Made by a program: the position numbers and the translations under genes. This document shows positions 49,245 through 57,627 of a DNA stretch of 64,000 nucleotides, in pieces. How positions within the stretch are numbered: position 1 is the first letter of the stretch; each line of letters opens with the position of its first letter. Origin of the DNA: Streptomyces sp. NBRC 110611 (GTDB taxonomy: Bacteria; Actinomycetota; Actinomycetes; Streptomycetales; Streptomycetaceae); assembly GCF_001590865.1 (NCBI RefSeq), contig NZ_BBUY01000011.1:1-64000 (forward strand), given 5' to 3'. The notes below the pieces were generated by a model. The model was not told the DNA's origin. It was given only the letters and a program-made list of their open reading frames with translations, and ran no database searches.

Positions 49245-50182
49245 CCGCGCACGCCGACGTCCTGCCCTACGGCGCCGCCACCGGCCGGCTCGTCCTGCCC
49301 GCCGACGACAGGTCACTCGGCGCACTGGACCCCGCATGGGTCACCGGCCTGCTGGCTGACGCCGGATTCCTCCTCTTCCGGGGCTTTCGCACCGGCCTCG
49401 CGGAGTTCACCGCCTTCGTGAAGGCGCACTCCGGCCGGATCACCCTCGACCCGGCGCGCTCCTTCCACGGCGGCGAGGTCGCCCAGAAGGTGGACGCCGG
49501 CACCGGCGCCGTCGGCCTGCACCTGGAGAACGGCAACAGCCCCTTCGGCCCCGACCTCACCTGGTTCCTGTGCGAGAAGGCCGCCGCCAGCGGCTCCCGG
49601 ACCACCGTCTGCGACGGCTACCGCGTCTGGGACGCGGCGAGCGACACCGCCCGCGCGGTCTTCGGCACCCAGGACATCATGTACGGCCGCCGTGTCGAAG
49701 AGCCCAAGTGGAAGGCGTTCGTCTGCCACCAGACGGAGGGCCGCAAGGAGCCCGACGACGTCACCTTCGCCGACTTGAAGGAGCTGCTGGGCGGCACCGT
49801 CACCACCACCCTCCAGCTCAACGACGACGGCTCGATCCACTACGCGTACCGCACCGGCGCCGCCCGTCCCACGCTCTTCGGCAGCCGGCTCGCCTGGGCC
49901 AACAGCGTCTTCGGCCCGTCCTACAACTACGAGGCACCACGCATCACCTTCGCCGACGGCACCGCGATACCCGACGCGCTGCTCGCCGAACTCCGCAGGA
50001 TCACCGACGACCTGACCGAGGAACTCGACTGGCAGGACGGCGATGTGGCGCTCATCGACAACACCCGGGTGATGCACGGCCGCCGCGAGATCCTCGACCC
50101 CGGCCGGACCGTCTACAACGCCCAGAGCTACCTCGACCCGGCGCTGCTGACGGCCGTACGGACCGGAAGGGCACAGGGGTGA
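49241..50182 (+). CDS. TauD/TfdA-type Fe(II)/2-oxoglutarate oxygenase
   Basis: 313 aa; the ATG at 49241 overlaps the ligase stop (ATGA). The jelly-roll iron site is His-x-Glu in VGLHLENGNSPFGPD with the distal His in NTRVMHGRREI, and the 2OG-binding Arg in GRTVYNAQSY. Members hydroxylate, desaturate or rearrange amino-acid-like substrates; related clavaminate-synthase-like enzymes act in natural-product pathways. Residues for iron and co-substrate are intact. The substrate is probably the product of the ligase step. Confidence 0.87.
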   Translation: MTAHADVLPYGAATGRLVLPADDRSLGALDPAWVTGLLADAGFLLFRGFRTGLAEFTAFVKAHSGRITLDPARSFHGGEVAQKVDAGTGAVGLHLENGNSPFGPDLTWFLCEKAAASGSRTTVCDGYRVWDAASDTARAVFGTQDIMYGRRVEEPKWKAFVCHQTEGRKEPDDVTFADLKELLGGTVTTTLQLNDDGSIHYAYRTGAARPTLFGSRLAWANSVFGPSYNYEAPRITFADGTAIPDALLAELRRITDDLTEELDWQDGDVALIDNTRVMHGRREILDPGRTVYNAQSYLDPALLTAVRTGRAQG

Positions 50183-50871
50183 CCGGCACCACCGCGGCCC
50201 CCGGCCTCGACGACGCGCGGGTCCGCGCCGTCCTGGACGAGATCGCCCGCGCCGCCGAACGCGACGACCAGGACGTGATGCGGCGCGCCTACGCCACCGC
50301 CGCCGACTGGCCGCGGCCGCCCACCGCCCGGCAGGCCGCCGACCTGTGCGCACAGGCGGCGCTGCCCGTGCACCCGGAGGTCGGCACCTTCCTCTACCAG
50401 CTCGTACGGGGCCGGCGTCCGGCACTCGTCGTGGAGTTCGGCACCTCCTTCGGCGCGTCCACGCTCTACGCGGCCGCGGCCCTCCGCGACAATGGCGGCG
50501 GCCTGGTCATCGGCTCCGAGCTGCACCCCGGCAAGGCCGGGCGGGCCCGCGAGCACCTGGCGCGCGCCGGGCTCGCCGACTACGCCGAGATCAGGACCGG
50601 CGACGCCCGTGAGCGGCTCGCCGACCTGCCCGGGCCGCCCGACCTCGTGCTGCTCGACGGGTGGAAGGAGCTCTACCTCCCGGTCCTGAAGGTCCTCGAA
50701 CCGCAGCTGCGCGCCGGCACCCTGATCGTCTCCGACAACCTGCCGATGCTGCCCCCGGAATTCCTCGACCACGTCCGCACCGCCGGGCACGGCTACCTCT
50801 CCCAGCGGCTCCCGCTGGGAGAGGGCATCGAATTCACCGTCCGTCTCCAGGAAGGCCCACCGCACCGATGA
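50179..50871 (+). CDS. Class I SAM-dependent O-methyltransferase (catechol OMT-like)
   Basis: 230 aa from a GTG at 50179 (GTGA overlap). The fold shows VVEFGTSFGASTLYAAAAL (SAM loop), VIGSELHPGKAGRAREHL, PDLVLLDGWKELYLPVL and LIVSDN, the metal-dependent catechol/caffeoyl-CoA OMT pattern. Second methyltransferase in the operon and of a different family from the first, so two distinct positions or steps are likely methylated. Confidence 0.87.
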   Translation: MTGTTAAPGLDDARVRAVLDEIARAAERDDQDVMRRAYATAADWPRPPTARQAADLCAQAALPVHPEVGTFLYQLVRGRRPALVVEFGTSFGASTLYAAAALRDNGGGLVIGSELHPGKAGRAREHLARAGLADYAEIRTGDARERLADLPGPPDLVLLDGWKELYLPVLKVLEPQLRAGTLIVSDNLPMLPPEFLDHVRTAGHGYLSQRLPLGEGIEFTVRLQEGPPHR

Positions 50872-51398
50872 CCCACCGCACCCACCGACGTACCCTCCTC
50901 CGGGCCGGCCTCGCCGCACTGCCGCTGACCGCGGCGGCACCGGCCGTCGCAGCGGCCGCCGAACGGCACGGCCGGCTCACCGCCGCCGCCGTCGCCCGGT
51001 GGACCGATGCCTACCTGGAGGCCTGGCGGACCAAGAACGACGTCGCCGGCGGCCAGCTGTTCACCCCCGACGCCCTGTACGAGGCGGTGCCCGGCGTACC
51101 GGAGCAGACCTTCCGCGGCCGGGAGGCGATCGAGCGCTACTGGCGCGAGGTCACCGCCGACCAGAGCGATATCACCGGCCGTCACGGCACGCCGATCGTC
51201 ACCGGGGACCGGGCGGCCGTCGAACTCTGGGTCACTCTGCGGTCCCCCGCGCTCAACCCCGACGGCGACCACTGGGCCACCCTCCTGGAGACCAACATCC
51301 TGCTCTTCGCCCCCGACGGCCGCTGCCGCCGCAACACCGAGTACTGGAACATCCGGACCGGCCGCCTCACACCGCCCCAGGGGTGGGGCACCGCATGA
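50868..51398 (+). CDS. Exported NTF2/SnoaL-like protein
   Basis: 176 aa; ATGA overlap at 50868. The N-terminus HRRTLLRAGLAALPLTAAAPAVAAA looks like a twin-arginine or Sec signal ending near residue 30. The NTF2-like domain follows: WTDAYLEAWRTKNDVAGGQLFTPDALYEAVPG, FRGREAIERYWREVT and TEYWNIR. SnoaL-like proteins cyclise, dehydrate or bind small molecules. Export is unusual for a biosynthetic cyclase and suggests a late or extracellular step. Last plus-strand gene of the operon. Confidence 0.82.
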   Translation: MTHRTHRRTLLRAGLAALPLTAAAPAVAAAAERHGRLTAAAVARWTDAYLEAWRTKNDVAGGQLFTPDALYEAVPGVPEQTFRGREAIERYWREVTADQSDITGRHGTPIVTGDRAAVELWVTLRSPALNPDGDHWATLLETNILLFAPDGRCRRNTEYWNIRTGRLTPPQGWGTA

Positions 51399-51431
51399 CG
51401 CCGCCCGCCCGCCCGGGTGGCCGGCCCCGCC

Positions 51432-51947
51432 TCAACGGCGGATCAGCACACCCTCCTCGATGGCGGCGAGCGCGATCCGCAGCTGTTCGCTGAGGGCCCT
51501 GGCGGTGTGCTCCGGAATGCGGTCGACGAGCCGGGCGTGCACGGCGGTCGTGGCGCGCACCGCCGCCTCGGCGGTCTCCACCCCGAGCGGAGTCAGCTGC
51601 ACCCAGCTGCTGCGGGCGTCGTCCTCGGCCGCCGCGCGGGTGACGTACCCGGCGGCCACCAGGCGCTTGACGACGTTGCTGGTGCCGCCGGACGACAGCA
51701 GGAGGGCCTGGGTGAGATCGGTCGGCTTGAGGCGGTACGGCGCGCCGATCCGCCGCAGCGTGGCCAGGACGCCGTACTCGGCCTGGGTCAGCCCCAGCTT
51801 CTCCAGCTCGGCCGCCGCCGCGGTGTCGAACGCCGAGACCAGCAGGGCGCTGCGCTTGGCCAGTTCCAGGGGCAGACCGGCGATTTCGGGCAGCTCCTGT
51901 CCCCATGCCGAGATGATCTCGTCTACGTGGTCAGGCTCCACTGCCAT
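51432..51947 (-). CDS. MarR family transcriptional regulator
   Basis: 171 aa from the ATG at 51947, preceded by GAGAAGG; the longer frame lacks coding character. The winged helix shows LGLTQAEYGVLATLRRIG, the recognition helix LLSSGGTSNVVKRLVAAGYVTR and the wing AEDDARSSWVQLTPLG. It is convergent with the six-gene operon, 33 bp from its end, and is the obvious candidate controller. A CGTTCAACG palindrome near 51970 may be its own operator. Confidence 0.9.
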   Translation of the reverse strand: MAVEPDHVDEIISAWGQELPEIAGLPLELAKRSALLVSAFDTAAAAELEKLGLTQAEYGVLATLRRIGAPYRLKPTDLTQALLLSSGGTSNVVKRLVAAGYVTRAAAEDDARSSWVQLTPLGVETAEAAVRATTAVHARLVDRIPEHTARALSEQLRIALAAIEEGVLIRR

Positions 51948-52052
51948 CCGCCTTCTCTCTGCCACACTCCGTTCAACGATATCCCACCGCTCCGACGGAA
52001 CCGTTTCTGACCTGCGGAGACCCGGGGCGGACACAGATCGCCGACGCACGGA

Positions 52053-53390
52053 TCAGGGAGCGATCCGCCAGCTCAGCTCCCCGGACAGCGGCTTGCGCAA
52101 GGCCGGTTCACGCACCGCGTCCGTGCGGTCGGTGGCGCGGGCGGTGACCGTATGGCCGCGGCCGTCCGCCGGAACGCCGAGCGTACGCGGGACGACCGAG
52201 ACCCGGCCCCGCGCGGCCTTCCGCTCGCGGCCGTCGACATACCACCTCACCTGCGCGGAGGCGGGCACGCCGACGCGGATGCGGTCCCCTCGGTTCAGCG
52301 CACGGTCAGTGGCGACCGGACTGCTCAGCACGCTCGCATGGCGGTAGAAGGCGGCGATCATCGCCTCCCGCCCGGGGAGGTTGAACTCCCGCCCGAGCGT
52401 CCGCATGATCGAGTTCTCGGTGGGCCGGTTCAGCCCGTACTGGTAGTAGCCGCCGCCCTCGTACGCGCCGACCGGGCCGCCGTCCGGCGACTCCTGGCCG
52501 AGCCAGCGGTACCACTTCTGCTGCTGGGCGGTCATCTCGTCGGCGGACAGTGTGCTGAGGTTGACCTGCGCGGGCTCGGGCCCGGTGTAGGTGCCGTCCT
52601 CGCCGTAGTCGTACTCGTCGGCGAGCTTGCCGAGCGAGTGGCCGGTTTCGTGTACCGCGATCTGGTCGGACTGGTCGTTGTCGGAGGAGGCGGTGGCGAT
52701 CCCGTCGTAACCGACCTGCGAGGAGACGTCGTTGTACCCCGCCCCGCCGTACTTGGTGGAATTGCCCAGGACGACGACGAGGTCGGCGGCCGGAGCCTTG
52801 GAGGCGTACGCCTCGACCTTGCCGGTGTCGACACAGAGCAGGCGCTCGATTCCGGAGCAGAAGAAGGCGGAGTCCAGGGCGGTGTCGCGCACCACGTCCT
52901 GCGCCGGGTCACCGGAGACACCGGACTCGTTGGAGACGGCGTCGACCGCCCAGATGTTGAACAGGCCGGTGTACGAGGCGTACGGCTCGACCGCGGAGAT
53001 CTTGGCCCACTTGGCGCGGACGTCGGCGTGGAAGTCCTCCTGCTGGTCGGCGGTGTAGCCGTCACCGACGAAGACGATGTCGAGCTTGTCGCCGACCGGG
53101 CCGTTCTCCACGATCGGGGTCACCTCGCCGTCGCCGGCGGCGATCGCGGCCTTCGCGGTCCGGGAGAGCGGCTTCGGGGCGGGGACGGTGGCATGCCGCG
53201 GATGACCGCCGGCCCCGGTGAAGTACTCGACCCGCTGGGTGTGCCGGGGCTCCGGGGCAGAGCCCGGGCCCGGGGCCGGAGCACCGTGCGCCGTGGTCGC
53301 GGCCACGGTGCCGGCGGCCAGCGCGGCGGCGGCCAGGCCCGCGGCCGCCGCGGTCCGTAGGGAGAACCGTATGGAGGTACGTCTGAGCAT
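52053..53390 (-). CDS. Secreted M64-type metallopeptidase
   Basis: 445 aa from the ATG at 53390. Signal peptide of about 36 residues (AAAAGLAAAALAAGTVAATTAHGA). The M64 domain has IVFVGDGYTADQQEDFHADV at its start and the zinc motif HETGHSLGKLADEY (His247, His251, distal acidic ligand near 258-259), then NSIMRTLGREFN. M64 is the IgA-peptidase family of clostridia, but in streptomycetes these are general exo-proteins of unknown target. The C-terminal 90 residues form a beta-rich appendage. Not obviously part of either neighbouring cluster. Confidence 0.92.
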   Translation of the reverse strand: MLRRTSIRFSLRTAAAAGLAAAALAAGTVAATTAHGAPAPGPGSAPEPRHTQRVEYFTGAGGHPRHATVPAPKPLSRTAKAAIAAGDGEVTPIVENGPVGDKLDIVFVGDGYTADQQEDFHADVRAKWAKISAVEPYASYTGLFNIWAVDAVSNESGVSGDPAQDVVRDTALDSAFFCSGIERLLCVDTGKVEAYASKAPAADLVVVLGNSTKYGGAGYNDVSSQVGYDGIATASSDNDQSDQIAVHETGHSLGKLADEYDYGEDGTYTGPEPAQVNLSTLSADEMTAQQQKWYRWLGQESPDGGPVGAYEGGGYYQYGLNRPTENSIMRTLGREFNLPGREAMIAAFYRHASVLSSPVATDRALNRGDRIRVGVPASAQVRWYVDGRERKAARGRVSVVPRTLGVPADGRGHTVTARATDRTDAVREPALRKPLSGELSWRIAP

Positions 53391-53560
53391 GGGGGGTTGT
53401 CCTTCCGAGTCCCACTGAGGAGAGGGGCTGAACCGGATTCAAGCGCGCTCAACGTAGAGGCTCCGGCGGACAGGGGCAATGGATGATGCTTCAAACGACC
53501 TGCTGAACAGGAGAGTTCGGGACGGACCGGGCGGCAGCGGCGCGCCGTACATGTCCCGGT

Positions 53561-54469
53561 TCAGCGTTCGATGCGTGGACGCAGTTCCTGGGCCAGGGCG
53601 AGGGTCAGGGCCCTGAAGATACGGACCTCCGGGTTGCCGTCATCCGGTCGGACGGCGAGATAGCTGCTCTCCCAGGGGGCGTCCAGGACGGGCACGAACG
53701 CCGCGCCCGGCCAGGCGTAGTAGCGCGCGAAGGACTTCAGGCCGGAGCCGGCCGCGCGTCCGGCGACCACACCGGTCAGGACCTCCTGCGGCGTCAGCGC
53801 GCAGTCCGGGCTGCGGCGCTGCGCCTCGTGGTGGAAGTACAGGTAGTCGGTGAAGCTGGCCGGGGTGTGGCCCGGTACCCGGAAGAAGGGCAGGTCGACG
53901 ATGTCCGCGACACGTACGCCCTCCTCCCGGGCATCGGCCAGCGCGGACGACTCCGGCACCGCCACGATGCGCTGCTCCGTGGTGAGCCGGTCCACGGCGA
54001 TGCGCTCATCGTCCGGCGCCGGCCGGATGAACGCCACGTCCACCCGGTCCTCGGTGAGCGCGGTGACATGCTCGGTGAAGTTCAGCTGCCGAAGGTCGAC
54101 GGGGACGTCGGGGCGGGCCCGCCGGAAGGCGTTGATCGCGGCGGGCGTCAGCTCGGCCGACCCGTGGCCCATGATGCCGATCCGCAGCGGGCGGGGCGTA
54201 TCGGGCAGCGGCTCGCGTACGACCTCGGCGATGTCGTCCAGGGCGGCGTTGGCGGTGGCCAGCAGGGTACGGGCGTGCCCGGCCAGCCGCGCTCCGGCGC
54301 GCGTGGGGGAGACCGGGTTGCGGTGCAGCAACTGGGTACCGAGCTCGCTCTCCAGCTGCCGCACATGCTGGGTGACCGCGGGCGGGGAGAGGAACAGCCG
54401 GGCGGCGGCCCGTTTGAAATGCCGTTCCTCGACCACCGCCAGGAACGACGACAGCAAGCGAAGGTCCAT
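53561..54469 (-). CDS. LysR family transcriptional regulator
   Basis: 302 aa from the ATG at 54469, which begins the typical MDLRLLSSFLAVVEERHFKRAAARLF. The helix-turn-helix is SPPAVTQHVRQLESELGTQLLHR, followed by the co-inducer domain (PLRIGIMG, DVAFIRPAPDDERI). Divergent from an MFS transporter gene with a near-perfect 17-bp dyad between them, the standard LysR arrangement, so it probably controls the exporter in response to a small ligand. Confidence 0.93.
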   Translation of the reverse strand: MDLRLLSSFLAVVEERHFKRAAARLFLSPPAVTQHVRQLESELGTQLLHRNPVSPTRAGARLAGHARTLLATANAALDDIAEVVREPLPDTPRPLRIGIMGHGSAELTPAAINAFRRARPDVPVDLRQLNFTEHVTALTEDRVDVAFIRPAPDDERIAVDRLTTEQRIVAVPESSALADAREEGVRVADIVDLPFFRVPGHTPASFTDYLYFHHEAQRRSPDCALTPQEVLTGVVAGRAAGSGLKSFARYYAWPGAAFVPVLDAPWESSYLAVRPDDGNPEVRIFRALTLALAQELRPRIER

Positions 54470-54511
54470 GCCGGCCAGCCTAAAGGGACGGCTGAGCGGT
54501 CCCGTAAGGGC

Positions 54512-54528
54512 GTTCATGATTCGTGAAC
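54512..54528. promoter_or_regulatory. LysR-type T-N11-A dyad
   Basis: GTTCATGATTCGTGAAC: 14 of 16 arm positions match around a central base, and TTCA-N7-TGAA fits the LysR T-N11-A rule. It lies between the LysR start (54469) and the MFS start (54571). Confidence 0.72.
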
Positions 54529-54570
54529 GCGGGCCGCTTCGGCGGGCCGGCGGTGGTGAGACTGAGCGCC

Positions 54571-55890
54571 ATGAACAGCTCAGTCAAGCTTCCGGCGCGG
54601 CCCGGAGCGTGCCCCGCCGATCACGCCTCTTGCCCTGCTCCCGCGCCGCCGTGGCGCCTCTACGGGCGACGCGTCGCCTGGATGATGATGGCCTCCGGCT
54701 GGAGCGCCAACCAGTTCTCCGCACTGCTGGGCGCCTACCGCACCGAGGCGGGCCTGTCGGAGTCCGCGGTGACCGGGCTGATCGCGGTGTACGTCCTCGG
54801 TCTGATCCCCGGACTGCTGGCCGGCGGCCCGCTGGCCGACCGCTACGGCCGTCGTCCGGTCGCGCTCCTCGCCCTGGGGGTCAATCTGCTGTCGACCTGT
54901 GTGCTCATGGCGGGCTCGGCCGAGCCATGGTGCCTGCTGCCGGGCCGGGTGCTGACCGGCCTCGGCGCGGGCGCACTGCTGGCCGCCGGCAGCGCATGGG
55001 TCAAGGAGCTGTCCTCCCCGCCGTACGACCTGACGGCGCCGCCGGGCACGGCGGCCAAGCGGTCGGGGATGTTCGTCTCCGCGGGCTTCGCCTCGGGAGG
55101 GCTGGCCGCCGCGCTGATCGCCCAGTGGGCGCCGTACCCGATGCTCTCCGCCTATCTGCCGCACCTCGTACTGGCCGTGGGAGCGGGAGCCGCCGCGTTC
55201 GGCGCGCCGGAGTCCCGGCCGGAGCGGCCCCGGCGGGCGGAGGAGGCCGGCGCCACCTCTGCCGCGCCGGTACCGGAAGCGTTCCCGCGGGCCCGTTTCT
55301 GGCGGGCCGTACTGCCGGTCGCCCCCTGGGTGTTCGCGGCCCCGACGGTCGGTTTCGTCACCCTGCCTCGCCTGGTCGACGGCGGCGTGACGGGATGGCA
55401 GACCATGTACGCCGGAGTCGCCACCGCCGTCGTCCCCGGCGCCGGGCTGGCCGTCCAGCCGCTGGCCCGGTACCTCGCCACCCGGCACCGGCTGGCCAAC
55501 GGGGTCGCCGGACTCCTGGTCGTCGCGGCGGGATTCGGCTGCGCCGCACCCGCCGCGGCCACCCGGCAGCCGTGGTTCGCGCTCGCCGCCGCCGCGATCC
55601 TCGGTGCCGGCTACGGGCTGACCCTGAGCTTCGGCCTCACAGTGGTCGCCGCCCTCGCCCCGCGGGCCCGCCTGGCCCGGCTGACCTCCCTGTTCTGGAC
55701 GCTGGCCTACACCGGCATGTTCGCCCCCTACGCCCTCACCGCACTGGCCTCCGCCGCGCTCGGCGTGCCCGCGCTGCTCGCGGCGGGCGCTCTCCTGGCG
55801 GTGCTGGTCTGCGCGGTGTTCGTCCTGCTCAACCGGGGCGGGGGCGGTGTCACCGCGGCACCGCTCAACTCGCCGGCGTCACCTGCTTGA
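54571..55890 (+). CDS. MFS transporter
   Basis: 439 aa from the ATG at 54571. Twelve helices; the signature GGPLADRYGRRPVALLALG follows helix 2, and a proton/drug-antiporter-like GRVLTGLGAGALLAAG is in helix 4-5. Pattern fits the drug/metabolite-proton antiporter type. Probably regulated by the divergent LysR protein. Substrate unknown. Its last 26 bp overlap the convergent tautomerase-like gene. Confidence 0.9.
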   Translation: MNSSVKLPARPGACPADHASCPAPAPPWRLYGRRVAWMMMASGWSANQFSALLGAYRTEAGLSESAVTGLIAVYVLGLIPGLLAGGPLADRYGRRPVALLALGVNLLSTCVLMAGSAEPWCLLPGRVLTGLGAGALLAAGSAWVKELSSPPYDLTAPPGTAAKRSGMFVSAGFASGGLAAALIAQWAPYPMLSAYLPHLVLAVGAGAAAFGAPESRPERPRRAEEAGATSAAPVPEAFPRARFWRAVLPVAPWVFAAPTVGFVTLPRLVDGGVTGWQTMYAGVATAVVPGAGLAVQPLARYLATRHRLANGVAGLLVVAAGFGCAAPAAATRQPWFALAAAAILGAGYGLTLSFGLTVVAALAPRARLARLTSLFWTLAYTGMFAPYALTALASAALGVPALLAAGALLAVLVCAVFVLLNRGGGGVTAAPLNSPASPA

Positions 55891-56233
55891 TGTACGCGTC
55901 GCTGAGGTCGCGTATGTCGACGGAGGCGTGGACCGTGACGCCGGGCACCGATGCCGTGTGGCTGCGCACCAGGTCCAGGATCGACTGGCTCAGCGCCGAC
56001 TTGGTCTCCGCCGTACGGCCGGGCAGGATCGCCAACTCCACGTGGATCAGGGCCTGTCCGGGCTCGTCGTGCGCGATGACGGTCTCGTCGACGCGGCGGA
56101 AGCGGGTCTTGCAGCTTTCGATGGTGATGCCGTCGGCCGTCTTGGCGGCCAGTGAGTGCAGCTCGCGGGCGAAGCGGCGGCGGTCGAAGGATTCCTGCAG
56201 CGCTGCGTCGTAGTCAACGAGGATGTGCGGCAT
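55865..56233 (-). CDS. 5-carboxymethyl-2-hydroxymuconate isomerase-like tautomerase
   Basis: 122 aa from the ATG at 56233 with AAGGAG upstream. After Met removal the N-terminus is Pro-1 (PHILVDYD), the catalytic base of the tautomerase superfamily. TRFRRVDETVIAHDEPGQALIHVELAIL and the C-terminal SVDIRDL match CHMI-type trimers. CHMI acts in homoprotocatechuate breakdown, but no other genes of that route are here, so the physiological substrate is open. Confidence 0.82.
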   Translation of the reverse strand: MPHILVDYDAALQESFDRRRFARELHSLAAKTADGITIESCKTRFRRVDETVIAHDEPGQALIHVELAILPGRTAETKSALSQSILDLVRSHTASVPGVTVHASVDIRDLSDAYIKQVTPAS

Positions 56234-56263
56234 GTGCTCTCGTGCTCCTTGCGTCGCGGATGC

Positions 56264-56350
56264 GGGGTTGGGGAGGTGGATGTGGGGTTGGGGAGTGGGC
56301 TGCGGAGTGGAGTGGGAGTCGGGTCGGGGGAGTGGGGTTGGGGAGGTGGA
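56264..56350. repeat. G-rich direct repeats
   Basis: GGGGTTGGGGAGGTGGA occurs at 56264-56280 and 56334-56350, and GGGGTTGGGGAG also at 56284-56295, in the promoter side of the tautomerase-like gene. The plus strand has many runs of three to five G and could form quadruplexes. Confidence 0.75.
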
Positions 56351-56523
56351 ACGGGTACGGATGGGGACGCTACCCGACCGTGCGGCGGGTGGTCGGTCCG
56401 GTGACCAACAGCACACATACTGATCAGTAACGTCACCGCTCCGCGGCCCTAAAGTGAGGCCGGACGGCGTCGCCGGGTACCCGGCGAAGGCCCCGCACCC
56501 CTCGATCCGACCAGGGAGACTGC

Positions 56524-57582
56524 ATGCGCTCTCCGAAGGACTTCTTCCGCCCGCTGGCCGTCGGTGCCCCGACACCGGTGCGCGAGGTACCGTTCCGGCC
56601 CTCCCGGATGATCCACTTCTTCGACCCCGGCAACGAGAAGATGGCGGCGAAGGTACCGGCCATCGCTCCCACCGTGGACGTCCTGCTCGGCAATCTGGAG
56701 GACGCCGTCGCCGCGGACCGCAAGGAGGCGGCCAGGTCCGGCCTGGTGAAGATCGCCAAGGCCACGGACCTCGGCGACACGCAGCTGTGGACCAGGATGA
56801 ACAGCCTGGACTCGCCGTGGGCGCTCGACGACCTGCTGACCCTGGTCACCGAGATCGGCGACAGACTCGACGTGATCATGGTGCCGAAGGTGGAGGGCGC
56901 CGAGGACATCCACTACGTCGACCGGCTGCTCGCCCAGCTGGAGGCCAAGGCGCGGATCCAGCGGCCGATCCTGGTGCACGCCATCCTGGAGACCGCCACC
57001 GGCGTCGCCAACGTCGAGGAGATCGCCGGAGCCAGCCCCCGGATGCAGGGCATCTCGCTCGGCCCCGCCGACCTGGCCGCCAGCCGCCGGATGAAGACCA
57101 CCCGCATCGGCGGCGGCCACCCCGGATACCTCGTCCGCGAGGACCCGCACGGCACCGCACCCCGGGCCACCTTCCAGCAGGACCTGTGGCACTACACCCT
57201 GGCGCGGATGGTCGACGCCTGCGCGGCGCACGGCATCCTGCCGTACTACGGGCCGTTCGGCGACATCAAGGACACCACCGCCTGCGAGGACCAGTTCCGC
57301 AACGCCTTCCTGCTCGGCTGCGTCGGCGCCTGGAGTCTGCACCCGGTGCAGATCGCCATCGCCAAGCGGGTCTTCTCGCCCGCCCCGGCCGATGTCGCCT
57401 GGGCTCGTCAGGTCATCGACGCCATGGGCGACGGCACCGGCGCGGTGATGATCGACGGCAAGATGCAGGACGACGCCACATACAAGCAGTGCCAGGTGGT
57501 GGCCCGGCTCGCGGACGCCCTGGCCGCCCGCGACCCCGAACTGCGCGACGCCTACGCCGCGGCGGAATCCCACCAGGACTAG
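56524..57582 (+). CDS. HpcH/HpaI-CitE type lyase (malyl-CoA lyase-like)
   Basis: 352 aa; the ATG at 56524 follows AGGGAGA. The TIM barrel shows LLGNLEDAVAADRKEAAR, IMVPKVEGAEDIHYV, ILVHAILETATGVANVEEIAG and GISLGPADLAASRRM, then SLHPVQIAIAKRVF at the end. It matches the long actinobacterial L-malyl-CoA/beta-methylmalyl-CoA lyase type, which cleaves malyl-CoA to glyoxylate and acetyl-CoA or does the reverse in the ethylmalonyl-CoA pathway. A second CitE-like gene follows after 45 bp. Confidence 0.85.
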   Translation: MRSPKDFFRPLAVGAPTPVREVPFRPSRMIHFFDPGNEKMAAKVPAIAPTVDVLLGNLEDAVAADRKEAARSGLVKIAKATDLGDTQLWTRMNSLDSPWALDDLLTLVTEIGDRLDVIMVPKVEGAEDIHYVDRLLAQLEAKARIQRPILVHAILETATGVANVEEIAGASPRMQGISLGPADLAASRRMKTTRIGGGHPGYLVREDPHGTAPRATFQQDLWHYTLARMVDACAAHGILPYYGPFGDIKDTTACEDQFRNAFLLGCVGAWSLHPVQIAIAKRVFSPAPADVAWARQVIDAMGDGTGAVMIDGKMQDDATYKQCQVVARLADALAARDPELRDAYAAAESHQD

Positions 57583-57627
57583 GGATTTCCGACACAGGCC
57601 CCAGCACAACGACGAGGAGTAAGACCG

